From Streptomyces lasiicapitis (GTDB taxonomy: Bacteria; Actinomycetota; Actinomycetes; Streptomycetales; Streptomycetaceae), in contig NZ_BMNG01000011.1 of the NCBI RefSeq assembly GCF_014646335.1, forward strand, positions 248,001-312,000: a stretch of DNA of 64,000 nt. The letters are read 5' to 3'. The position numbers were made by a program, and so were the translations under genes. The notes beneath the pieces were generated by a model that saw only the letters and a program-made list of their open reading frames with translations, did not search any database and was not told the origin of the DNA. Position 1 is the stretch's first letter; each line of letters opens with the position of its first letter. This document shows, piece by piece, positions 49,424-57,319 of the stretch.

Positions 49424-51328
49424 ATGACTCCGCTCAGTCGTCGCGGCTTTGTGGCCGCCGCAGCAGGGGCCGCCGCGGCGGCCGTCGCTCTCAGTCCTGA
49501 GGCCGCTTCGGCGGAACCCCCGCCCGCCGGGGGTGATTTCGCCGATGCGGATCGGGGGTTCGTGGCGGCGCTGGTGCCGGGGGTGGTGCGGAATGCCGAG
49601 GGGCAGGTGGTGTACGACGCCGACGCGTACGGGTTTTTGGAGGGGGCGGCGCCGGGCAGCGTGCACGAGGGGCTGTGGCGGCAGGGGAAGTTGGTGGCCA
49701 GGCAGGGGCTGTACAAGGTCGCGGACCGGGTTTATCAGGTGCGGGGGCTTGATCTGTCGAACATGACGGTGGTCGAGGGTGAGAGAGGGGTCGTCGTCGT
49801 TGATCCGCTGATCTCGGCGGAGACGGCGGCTGCCGCGTTGGAGTTGTATCGCGCGCATCGGGGCGACCGGCCGGTCACGGGGTTGATCTACACGCATCCG
49901 CATGTGGATCACTTCGGGGGGTGTCGCGGGGTGCTGCCGGAGGGGGCTGCGGGCGACGTGCCCGTGCTCGCGCCGGACGGGTTCCTGGAGCACGCGGTGT
50001 CGGAGAACGTGTACGCGGGGACGGCGATGCAGCGCCGGTCGGGGTACATGTACGGGGCGCGGCTGCCGAAGTCGGCGGTGGGGCAGGTGGGTTGTGGGTT
50101 GGGGCAGACGGTGTCGCTGGGGTCGGTGGGGTTGATTCCACCGACGCGGAGTGTGGAGCGGACCGGGCAGGTCGAGGTCGTGGACGGGGTGCGGTTCGAG
50201 TTTCAGATGACGCCGGGGACCGAGGCGCCGGCGGAGATGAATTTCCTGCTGCCGGATCTGCGGGCGTTGTGCATGGCGGAGAACGCGACGCACACGATGC
50301 ACAACATCATCACGTTGCGGGGTGCGCAGGTGCGTGATGCCCGGGAGTGGGCGCGTTACTTGAGTGAGAGCGTGTCACTTTTCGAAGGGCGGGCGGATGT
50401 CGCGTTCGCTTCGCATCACTGGCCCACGTGGGGTGGTGAGTTGATTGTCGAGTTGTTGGAGCGGCAGCGGGATCTGTACGCGTATATGCATGATCAGACG
50501 TTGCGGTTGATCAATGCGGGGTGGACGGGGCGGGAGATCGCGGAGGAGTTGGAGTTGCCGCCGGCGTTGGCGGAGGTGTGGGCGAACCGGGGCTATTACG
50601 GGTCGTTGAGTCATAACGTGAAGGGGATTTACCAGCGTTATATGGGCTGGTTCGACGGGAATCCCGCGCATTTGTGGGAGCATCCGCCGGTCGCGGAGGC
50701 GAAGCGGTATGTGCGGGCGTTGGGGGGTCGTACGGCGACGGTGGCGAAGGCGCGGGGGTTCGTGCGGGAGGGTGATCTGCGGTTCGCGGCCACGTTGTTG
50801 AACCATGTGGTGTTCGCCGATCCGGGGCACAGGGCGGCGAGGGCGGAGTTGGCCCGGGTGTATACGCGGCTGGGGCGGGGCTCGGAGAACGCGGTGTGGC
50901 GGAATTTCTATCTCATGGGCGCTCAGGAGTTGCGTGAGGGCGTGAAGGGCACGGAGGGGGCGGGGGCGTCCGTCGTGAGTTCTGATCTGTTGCTGGCTCT
51001 CGATGTCGATCAGCTCATTGATTCGGTGGCGATTCGGGTCAATGGGCCGAGGGCCTGGGATGTGCGGCTGACGATGGACTGGGTTCTTCCGGCGCTGGGG
51101 AAGACGTGGCATGTGGTGTTGCGGCATGGTGTGTTGACGTATCGCAGTGATGCGAAGGCGGATCCGGATGCGGGTGTCACGTTGACGATGACGAAGCCTC
51201 AGTTGTTGGCGATGCTGGCGGGGAAGGGGCTTGGCGACATCGAGGTCGATGGTGATGTGTCGTTGCTGCACACCTTGTTGGGTGTCGTGGACGAGCCGGA
51301 TCCGGATTTCGCGATCGTGACGCCGTAG
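49424..51328 (+). CDS. Tat-exported alkyl sulfatase (metallo-beta-lactamase fold)
   Basis: A 634-residue SdsA1/BDS1-type enzyme. A twin-arginine signal (SRRGFVAAAAGAAAAAVAL) is followed by an MBL-fold hydrolase with THPHVDHFGG (metal site), FLLPDLRALCMAENATHT and AFASHHWPTWGG. A helical dimerisation domain (about 330-480) and a C-terminal SCP2-like domain complete the SdsA1 layout. These enzymes hydrolyse primary or secondary alkyl sulfates such as SDS, releasing sulfate and an alcohol. Codon use is unlike its neighbours: many TTG, GTG, GGG and CGG codons and a G-rich coding strand, suggesting a different origin. Confidence 0.88.
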   Translation: MTPLSRRGFVAAAAGAAAAAVALSPEAASAEPPPAGGDFADADRGFVAALVPGVVRNAEGQVVYDADAYGFLEGAAPGSVHEGLWRQGKLVARQGLYKVADRVYQVRGLDLSNMTVVEGERGVVVVDPLISAETAAAALELYRAHRGDRPVTGLIYTHPHVDHFGGCRGVLPEGAAGDVPVLAPDGFLEHAVSENVYAGTAMQRRSGYMYGARLPKSAVGQVGCGLGQTVSLGSVGLIPPTRSVERTGQVEVVDGVRFEFQMTPGTEAPAEMNFLLPDLRALCMAENATHTMHNIITLRGAQVRDAREWARYLSESVSLFEGRADVAFASHHWPTWGGELIVELLERQRDLYAYMHDQTLRLINAGWTGREIAEELELPPALAEVWANRGYYGSLSHNVKGIYQRYMGWFDGNPAHLWEHPPVAEAKRYVRALGGRTATVAKARGFVREGDLRFAATLLNHVVFADPGHRAARAELARVYTRLGRGSENAVWRNFYLMGAQELREGVKGTEGAGASVVSSDLLLALDVDQLIDSVAIRVNGPRAWDVRLTMDWVLPALGKTWHVVLRHGVLTYRSDAKADPDAGVTLTMTKPQLLAMLAGKGLGDIEVDGDVSLLHTLLGVVDEPDPDFAIVTP

Positions 51329-51363
51329 CCGCCGCGTACGGACGCATGGAGACGTACGCGTAC

Positions 51364-51397
51364 ATAGCCGCGTACGCAGATATAGCCGCGTACGCAG
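51364..51397. repeat. Two direct copies of ATAGCCGCGTACGCAG
   Basis: Exact 16-base copies at 51364-51379 and 51382-51397, 18 bases apart, preceded by a partial copy (GTACGCGTACATAG). The second overlaps the terminator stem. The array lies between the convergent alkyl-sulfatase and pyk genes. Confidence 0.6.
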
Positions 51398-51434
51398 TCG
51401 AGGGCCGCTCCCCCGCGGGAGCGGCCCTCGACTG
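51395..51434. terminator. Bidirectional terminator between the alkyl sulfatase and pyk genes
   Basis: A perfect 18-bp stem CAGTCGAGGGCCGCTCCC, loop CCGC, with its complement. No U-tract on either side. It lies 67 bases after the sulfatase stop and 19 before the pyk stop. Confidence 0.85.
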
Positions 51435-51452
51435 CAATGGTGTGTGGCCCCC

Positions 51453-52889
51453 TTACTCGGGGGTGTCGTCCTCGCCGATGTGGTGGACGCGGACGAGGTT
51501 GGTGGAGCCGGGGACGCCGGGGGGTGAGCCGGCGGTGATGACGACGATGTCGCCCTTCTGGCAGCGGCCGATCTTCAGGAGTTGTTCGTCGACCTGCTGG
51601 ACCATGGCGTCGGTGGATTCGACGTGCGGGCCGAGGAAGGTTTCGACGCCCCAGGTGAGGTTGAGCTGGGAGCGGGTGGCCGCGTCGGGGGTGAAGGCGA
51701 GCAGCGGGATGGGTGAGCGGTAGCGGGAGAGGCGTTTGACGGTGTCGCCGGACTGGGTGAAGGCGACGAGGAATTTCGCGCCGAGGAAGTCGCCCATGTC
51801 GGCGGCGGCGCGGGCTACGGCTCCGCCCTGGGTGCGGGGTTTGTTGCGTTCGGTGAGCGGCGGGAGTCCCTTGGCGAGGATGTCTTCCTCGGCGGCTTCG
51901 ACGATGCGGCTCATCGTGCGGACCGTTTCGATGGGGTATTTGCCGACGCTGGTCTCGCCGGAGAGCATGACGGCGTCGGTGCCGTCGATGACGGCGTTGG
52001 CGACGTCGGAGGCTTCGGCGCGGGTGGGCCGGGAGTTGTCGATCATCGAGTCGAGCATCTGGGTGGCGACGATGACGGGTTTGGCGTTGCGCTTGGCGAG
52101 CTTGATGGCGCGCTTCTGGACGATGGGGACTTGTTCCAGGGGCATTTCTACGCCGAGGTCGCCGCGGGCGACCATGATGCCGTCGAAGGCGGCGACGATG
52201 TCGTCGATGTTGTCGACGGCCTGGGGTTTTTCGACTTTGGCGATGACGGGGAGGCGGCGGTTCTCCTCGTCCATGATGCGGTGGACGTCTTCGATGTCGC
52301 GTCCGCTGCGGACGAAGGACAGGGCGATGACGTCGAAGCCGGTGTTCAGGGCCCAGCGGAGGTCTGCTTCGTCCTTGTCTGAGAGGGCGGGGACGGAGAC
52401 GGCGACGCCGGGGAGGTTGAGGCCTTTGTTGTCGGAGACCATGCCGCCTTCGACGACGGTGGTGGTGACGCGGGGGCCTTCGACGGCGGTGACTTCGAGG
52501 GTGACTTTGCCGTCGTCGACGAGGATGCGTTCGCCGGGGGTGACGTCGGCGGCGAGGCCGTCGTAGGTGGTGCCGCAGAGCTGGCGGTCGCCTTCTACGT
52601 CGGGTTCGACGGTGATGGTGAACTCGTCGCCCCGTTCAAGCAGTACGGGTCCTTCGCGGAAGCGGCCGAGGCGGATCTTCGGGCCTTGAAGGTCGGCGAG
52701 GATGCCGACGCTGCGGCCGAGCTCGTCGGCGGCCTTGCGCACGCGCTGGTAGCGCTCCTCGTGGTCGGCGTACGAGCCGTGACTGAGGTTGAAGCGTGCC
52801 ACGTCCATTCCGGCTTCGACCAGGGCCTTGATCTGGTCGTAGGTGTCGGTGGCGGGTCCCAGGGTGCAAACGATTTTTGCTCGGCGCAT
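51453..52889 (-). CDS. pyk: Pyruvate kinase
   Basis: A 478-residue glycolytic enzyme converting phosphoenolpyruvate and ADP to pyruvate and ATP. It starts MRRAKIVCTLGPATDTYDQIKALVEAGMDVARFNLSHG, with NFSHG-type residues in the A domain, then ILADLQGPKIRLG (B-domain entry), the metal-binding VIAKVEKPQAVDNIDDIVAAFDGIMVARGDLGVEMP and the K+/ATP-binding RNAKPVIVATQMLDSMI. The C-terminal allosteric domain is complete. No ribosome site is seen; TAAAGT 6 bases before the ATG suggests leaderless transcription. It converges with the alkyl sulfatase. Confidence 0.95.
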   Translation of the reverse strand: MRRAKIVCTLGPATDTYDQIKALVEAGMDVARFNLSHGSYADHEERYQRVRKAADELGRSVGILADLQGPKIRLGRFREGPVLLERGDEFTITVEPDVEGDRQLCGTTYDGLAADVTPGERILVDDGKVTLEVTAVEGPRVTTTVVEGGMVSDNKGLNLPGVAVSVPALSDKDEADLRWALNTGFDVIALSFVRSGRDIEDVHRIMDEENRRLPVIAKVEKPQAVDNIDDIVAAFDGIMVARGDLGVEMPLEQVPIVQKRAIKLAKRNAKPVIVATQMLDSMIDNSRPTRAEASDVANAVIDGTDAVMLSGETSVGKYPIETVRTMSRIVEAAEEDILAKGLPPLTERNKPRTQGGAVARAAADMGDFLGAKFLVAFTQSGDTVKRLSRYRSPIPLLAFTPDAATRSQLNLTWGVETFLGPHVESTDAMVQQVDEQLLKIGRCQKGDIVVITAGSPPGVPGSTNLVRVHHIGEDDTPE

Positions 52890-53011
52890 GCTTCGACTTT
52901 AGGCCTTACTGGTGGGTAGAGAATTGGTTGGGCATGACTACTCAACAACCTTTGCGTGAAGGGCTATTGACAAGTGTTGAAGTGTGCGGGGGCTTGCTCC
53001 GATGAGCGTGT

Positions 53012-53722
53012 TCAGAGTTGCGGGGGTGCCATGGTGAAGCGGGCGTTCACCTGGGCGTAGACGGTCTGGCGCTGGGGTTCGAGGTCGAGGGCGGGGGCGG
53101 CTTCGGGGGCGCCGCCGTAGGCGGAGCGGGCCATGCCGGGGGCGGTGGGGCCGCCGTAGTTCGGGTAGGGGGCGTTGTCGGCGCCGATGTCGGCGATCTC
53201 GACGAGCGCGGCGAGGCTGGTGCCGAGGGCTTCGGCGTATTCGCGGGCGCGCTGGACGGCTTCCTTGACGGCTTCCTGGCGGGCGCGGCGGTGGGCGGGT
53301 GAGTCGGGGCGCAGGGACCACCAGGGGCCGTCGATGCGGGTGAGTTCCAAGTCGGCGACGCGGGTGGTGAGTTCGCCGAGTGCGGTGAAGTCGGTGAGTT
53401 CGGCGGTGATGTGGACGCGGCCGTGGTAGGTGCGGACGCGTTCGCCCTTACCGCGTTTGGTGAGTTCGGGGGTGATGGAGAAGGCGCCGGTCTCGACGCG
53501 TTCGACGGCTTCGCCGTAGGTCTTGACGAGGTCGATGACGGCGGTGTTGCGGCGGGTGAGGTCGGCGAGGGCGTCGCGGCGGTCGCTGCCGCGGGCGCTG
53601 ACGGTGATGCCGATGCGGGCGATCTCGGGGTCGACTTCGAGGTGGGCTTCGCCTCGGACGGCGAGGCGGGGGGCCTCGGGGGTGCCGTAGGGGACGCTGG
53701 GGGTGGCTTCTGGGGTGGTCAT
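53012..53722 (-). CDS. SIMPL (DUF541) domain protein
   Basis: A 236-residue SIMPL-domain protein. The fold starts PRLAVRGEAHLEVDPEIARIGITVSARGSDRRDALADLTRRN, with the VxGxGxVxxxPDxAxxxxxV-like pattern, and continues FSITPELTKRGKGERVRTYHGRVHITAELTDFTALGEL and QEAVKEAVQRAREYAEALGTSL, ending VYAQVNARFTM. No signal peptide is seen, so it is probably cytoplasmic, unlike most SIMPL proteins. The ATG at 53722 is preferred. Function of the family unknown (signalling scaffold in eukaryotic namesakes). Confidence 0.85.
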   Translation of the reverse strand: MTTPEATPSVPYGTPEAPRLAVRGEAHLEVDPEIARIGITVSARGSDRRDALADLTRRNTAVIDLVKTYGEAVERVETGAFSITPELTKRGKGERVRTYHGRVHITAELTDFTALGELTTRVADLELTRIDGPWWSLRPDSPAHRRARQEAVKEAVQRAREYAEALGTSLAALVEIADIGADNAPYPNYGGPTAPGMARSAYGGAPEAAPALDLEPQRQTVYAQVNARFTMAPPQL

Positions 53723-53891
53723 GGGATCCACTGTCGCACCAGGCGGTGGTGATGGGCCCGGTCCGTCGGGGATCCGTGGCGGTCATCGGATCGCAACCTT
53801 GCGGGGGTGTTCCCACGTGGGGCTGGTGGGCCAGAATCTACGCGCGTCGCGAGGCCGCGCAGATCATGAAGGTTCACGAGGGAGACAACGA

Positions 53892-55685
53892 ATGCCGCTC
53901 GACAGAAGGTCGTTCCTGGGGAGCTCCGCCGCCGCGGGAGCGGGTGTCGCGCTCGCGGGCCCGGCGGTGGCCGCCGATGCCGCCCCCGCCGCGCCGCACG
54001 GCGGCAAGCGCTACTCCTTCACCGTGATGGGCACCACCGACCTGCACGGCAATGTCTTCAACTGGGACTACTTCACGGACAAGGAGTTCGACGACAAGGA
54101 CCACAACGATGTGGGTCTGGCGAAGATCTCCACGCTGGTGTCGGCGGTCCGCAAGGAGAAGGGCCGCCGCAACACGCTCCTGATCGACGCGGGCGACACG
54201 ATCCAGGGCACGCAGCTGTCGTACTACTACGCGAAGGTCGACCCGATCACGGCCGCGCGGGGCCCGGTGCATCCGATGGCGCAGGCGATGAACGCGATCG
54301 GCTATGACGCGGCGGCGCTCGGCAACCACGAGTTCAACTACGGCATCCCGGTCCTTCGGAAGTTCGAGGAGCAGTGCGACTTTCCGCTGCTCGGGGCGAA
54401 CGCGTTGGACGCGAAGACGCAGCGGCCGGCGTTCGCGCCGTACAGCATGCACCGCCTTCGCACGCCGCACGGCCGTGATGTGCGGGTGGCGGTCCTTGGC
54501 CTGACGAATCCGGGCATCGCGATCTGGGACAAGGCGAACGTGCAGGGCAAGATGACGTTCCCGGGTCTGGAGGAGCAGGCGGCGAAGTGGGTGCCGCGGC
54601 TGCGGTCGATGGGTGCGGACGTGGTGATCGTGTCGGCGCATTCGGGGTCGAGCGGCACGTCGTCGTACGGGGATCAGTTGCCGCACATCGAGAACGCGGC
54701 GGCCCTGGTGGCGGAGCAGGTGCCGGGGATCGACGCGATTCTGGTGGGGCACGCGCACACGGAGATTCCCGAGTATCTGGTGGAGAACAAGAAGACGGGC
54801 AAGAAGGTGGTGCTGTCCGAGCCGCTGAAGTGGGGGCAGCGTCTGACGCTGTTCGACTTCGACCTGGTGTGGTCGAAGGGCCGCTGGCGGGTGGCGAAGG
54901 TCGGCGCGAAGGTCCTGAACTCGAATGCGGCGGCGGAGGACCGGAAGATCACGCGGCTGCTCGGGGACGAGCACAAGAAGGTCGTGGCGTACGTCAACCA
55001 GGTCATCGGCACCTCCAAGGCGGCGATGAGCACGGCCGAGGGCCCGTACAAGGATGTCGCGATCATCGATCTGATCAACCATGTGCAGGCGGAGACGGTG
55101 AAGGCGGCGCTTGCGGGCGGCGCGTACGCGAAGCTGCCGGTCCTGTCGCAGGCGTCCTGCTTCTCCCGGACCGCGAAGATCCCGGCGGGCGAGGTGACGA
55201 TCCGGGACGCGGCGGGCCTGTATCCGTTCGAGAACACCCTTGAGGCGCGGCTGATCACGGGTGCGCAGCTGAAGGATTATCTGGAGTTCTCGGCGCGCTA
55301 TTACGCGCGGACGGCGCCGGGCGGTCCTGTGGATACGGCGAAGCTGACGAACGCGGACGGCATTCCGGATTACAACTACGACGCGTTGTACGGGGTTTCG
55401 TACGAGATCGACATCGCGCAGCCGGCCGGGTCCCGGATCGTCAAACTGCAATTCGATGGCAAGGATCTCGACCCGAAGGCGGAATTCGTGCTCGCGGTGA
55501 ACAATTACCGGGCGAGCGGCGGCGGGAATTTCCCGCACGTGGCGGGCGCGAAGCAGTTGTGGGCGAATTCCGACGAGATACGCAACACGATCATTTCGTG
55601 GGTGAAGGCGAAGGGCACGGTGGATCCGGCGGAGTTCGCGGCGGTGGGCTGGCGGCTGACCCGTGAGGGGTCGCCGGTGTTCTGA
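53892..55685 (+). CDS. Tat-exported 5'-nucleotidase/2',3'-cyclic phosphodiesterase
   Basis: A 597-residue UshA-like enzyme with a Tat signal (DRRSFLGSSAAAGAGVALAGPAVA). The metallophosphatase domain has MGTTDLHGNVFNWDY, LIDAGDTIQGTQLSYYYA, AALGNHEFNYGI, VIVSAHSGSSG and ILVGHAHTEI, the binuclear-metal ligands of the calcineurin superfamily. The C-terminal nucleotide-binding domain (LPVLSQASCFSRTAKIPAGEVTIRDAAGLYPFENTLEARLITGAQLKDYLE...) with SYEIDIAQPAGSRI is typical. Releases phosphate and nucleosides from extracellular nucleotides. GAGGGAG precedes the ATG at 53892. Confidence 0.9.
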   Translation: MPLDRRSFLGSSAAAGAGVALAGPAVAADAAPAAPHGGKRYSFTVMGTTDLHGNVFNWDYFTDKEFDDKDHNDVGLAKISTLVSAVRKEKGRRNTLLIDAGDTIQGTQLSYYYAKVDPITAARGPVHPMAQAMNAIGYDAAALGNHEFNYGIPVLRKFEEQCDFPLLGANALDAKTQRPAFAPYSMHRLRTPHGRDVRVAVLGLTNPGIAIWDKANVQGKMTFPGLEEQAAKWVPRLRSMGADVVIVSAHSGSSGTSSYGDQLPHIENAAALVAEQVPGIDAILVGHAHTEIPEYLVENKKTGKKVVLSEPLKWGQRLTLFDFDLVWSKGRWRVAKVGAKVLNSNAAAEDRKITRLLGDEHKKVVAYVNQVIGTSKAAMSTAEGPYKDVAIIDLINHVQAETVKAALAGGAYAKLPVLSQASCFSRTAKIPAGEVTIRDAAGLYPFENTLEARLITGAQLKDYLEFSARYYARTAPGGPVDTAKLTNADGIPDYNYDALYGVSYEIDIAQPAGSRIVKLQFDGKDLDPKAEFVLAVNNYRASGGGNFPHVAGAKQLWANSDEIRNTIISWVKAKGTVDPAEFAAVGWRLTREGSPVF

Positions 55686-55690
55686 GGTCC

Positions 55691-55765
55691 GGCGCCGCCC
55701 CGGGGGTCCGGGGCGGCGCCCAAGTTTCGGGAAGGGGTGGGACGGGGGAAGCCCCCGGCAGGGCC
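55691..55765. repeat. Family A repeat copy 3 with hairpin terminator
   Basis: Right after the 5'-nucleotidase stop (55685) comes a hairpin with a perfect 13-bp stem (GGCGCCGCCCCGG, loop GGGT, complement; 55691-55720), then AAGTTTCGGGAAGGGGTGGGA and GCCCCCGGCAGGGCC, matching copies 1 and 2 in layout. It is very likely the terminator of the 5'-nucleotidase gene. The rest of the gap to 55909 shows no gene and no obvious iron-box. Confidence 0.7.
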
Positions 55766-55909
55766 CATCACCTACCACCCACCTCACGACCCCGCAAACC
55801 TCGCACCTCCCAATACCCCTTTCGGGTCCCGATCGTTGGGCTTTCCGGGCGAGCCGGGCGACACCCGGACAAGCTGGTGGCCCCATCCGCGTACCCGGAG
55901 GACACCGCC

Positions 55910-57319
55910 ATGAGCAGCCCGCCGCCCCTCGCCGGAGGCCTCCAGGGCCCCCAAGCCCTGCGGCCGTTGCTCGAAACCGCTCTGGAGGCCCTGGCGGAGG
56001 GGGCCGCGGAGCGCGGTGGACCGCTGCCGCGCGGCGGCCCGGCCGCTGTGGAGGCCCGGGTTCGGGAGGCGGCGGGAGAGCTGCTGCCCGCTCACGGCGC
56101 CGACGCGGACGAGGCGCTGCGCGCGGTCGTCGGCGCCGTCGCCGCGGGCGCGGCCGACCCCGCGGACCCGCTGTGCGCGGCCCATCTGCACTGCCCGCCG
56201 CTGGCTCTGGCGGCCGCGGCGGACCTCGCCGCTTCCGCCCTCAATCCCTCCATGGACTCCTGGGACCAGGCCCCCGCGGCCTCCGCGCTGGAAGGGCTGC
56301 TCACGGCGGCCCTCGCCGTCGAGGTCCACGGGGAAACGACAGAAGCCGACACCGGCGCCGACGCCCTGATCACCACCGGCGGCACGGAATCCAATCAGCT
56401 GGCCCTCCTCCTCGCCCGCGAACAGGCGGCCGTCCACGGCCACGCCCTCCACGTCCTGGTGGGCGAGAACGCCCACCACTCGCTGCGGCGCGCGGCGTGG
56501 CTCCTCGGCATGCCGGAGCCCGTCACCGTGCCCGCGCCCGCCGGTGTCCTGGACCCGGCCGCCCTGGACGAGGCGCTCACCGAACTCCCGGGCCCGCCCG
56601 GCCACTTCCTCGTGGCCGCCACCGCGGGGACCACCGACGCCGGTCTCATCGACCCCCTCACGGACATCGCCGACCTGTGCGCCGCCCACGGCGCCCGCCT
56701 GCACGTCGACGCCGCCTACGGCGCGGGCCTGCTCTTCAGCGACGTACACAAGGCGAAGCTGCACGGCCTCGACAGAGCCGACAGTGTCGCCCTGGACCTG
56801 CACAAGCTCGGCTGGCAGCCCGCCGCCGCGGGCGTCCTGACCGTCCGCTGCGCCGCCGATCTCGACATCCTCGGGCACAGCGCGGACTACCTGAACGCGG
56901 ACGACGACACCGAGGCCGGTCTGCCCGATCTCCTCGGCCGCTCGCTGCGCACCACCCGCAGACCCGACGCCCTGAAGATCGCCGTGACCCTCAAGGCGCT
57001 GGGCCGTACCGGGCTCGGCGCCCTCGTCGACCAGGTCTGCGACCGCGCGCGCGAGTTCGCCGACCTCGTCGCCGCGCACCCCGGCTTCGAGCTCTACGAC
57101 AAGCCCGCCATCAGCACCGTTCTGTTCCGGCCAACCGACGCCGACGACGACCACATCGCCCGCGTACGGAGGACACTCCTGACCGACGGCACCGCCGTCC
57201 TCGGCCGCGCCCAGCTCGACGGCCGGCGCTGGCTCAAGGCCACCCTGCTCAACCCGCACACCCGCTCCGAGGACCTCGCGGCCCTGCTCGCGCTCGTGGA
57301 AGGAATCAGCCCCCGATGA
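55910..57319 (+). CDS. PLP-dependent decarboxylase, DesA-like (diamine/lysine)
   Basis: A 469-residue group II PLP decarboxylase. Conserved features are AHLHCPPLALAAAADLAASALNPSMDSWDQ, GADALITTGGTESNQLALLLAREQA, HVDAAYGAGLLFSDVHKAKL and the PLP lysine in ALDLHKLGWQPAAAGV. The segment NPSMDSWDQ closely resembles DesA-type lysine decarboxylases of siderophore pathways and is unlike the sequences I know for glutamate or aromatic amino-acid decarboxylases. The next gene, overlapping by ATGA, is an N-hydroxylase, which supports a lysine/cadaverine or ornithine/putrescine substrate. GGAGGA precedes the ATG at 55910 by 6 bases. No iron-box was found upstream. Confidence 0.85.
   Translation: MSSPPPLAGGLQGPQALRPLLETALEALAEGAAERGGPLPRGGPAAVEARVREAAGELLPAHGADADEALRAVVGAVAAGAADPADPLCAAHLHCPPLALAAAADLAASALNPSMDSWDQAPAASALEGLLTAALAVEVHGETTEADTGADALITTGGTESNQLALLLAREQAAVHGHALHVLVGENAHHSLRRAAWLLGMPEPVTVPAPAGVLDPAALDEALTELPGPPGHFLVAATAGTTDAGLIDPLTDIADLCAAHGARLHVDAAYGAGLLFSDVHKAKLHGLDRADSVALDLHKLGWQPAAAGVLTVRCAADLDILGHSADYLNADDDTEAGLPDLLGRSLRTTRRPDALKIAVTLKALGRTGLGALVDQVCDRAREFADLVAAHPGFELYDKPAISTVLFRPTDADDDHIARVRRTLLTDGTAVLGRAQLDGRRWLKATLLNPHTRSEDLAALLALVEGISPR

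Noticed and set aside
48347..51328. An integrated element with att sites at the tRNA.
   Set aside because: No integrase gene and no second copy of the tRNA 3' end were found downstream within the window.
55686..55909. An iron-box (DmdR/IdeR type, TTAGGTTAGGCTAACCTAA-like) upstream of the DesA-like gene.
   Set aside because: Nothing close to the palindrome was found; the region is taken by a terminator repeat and GC-rich spacer.
55800..57259. A minus-strand open frame of about 490 codons opposite the DesA-like gene.
   Set aside because: Gly/Val/Arg-rich with no domain; the sense strand has a complete PLP decarboxylase with a good ribosome site.
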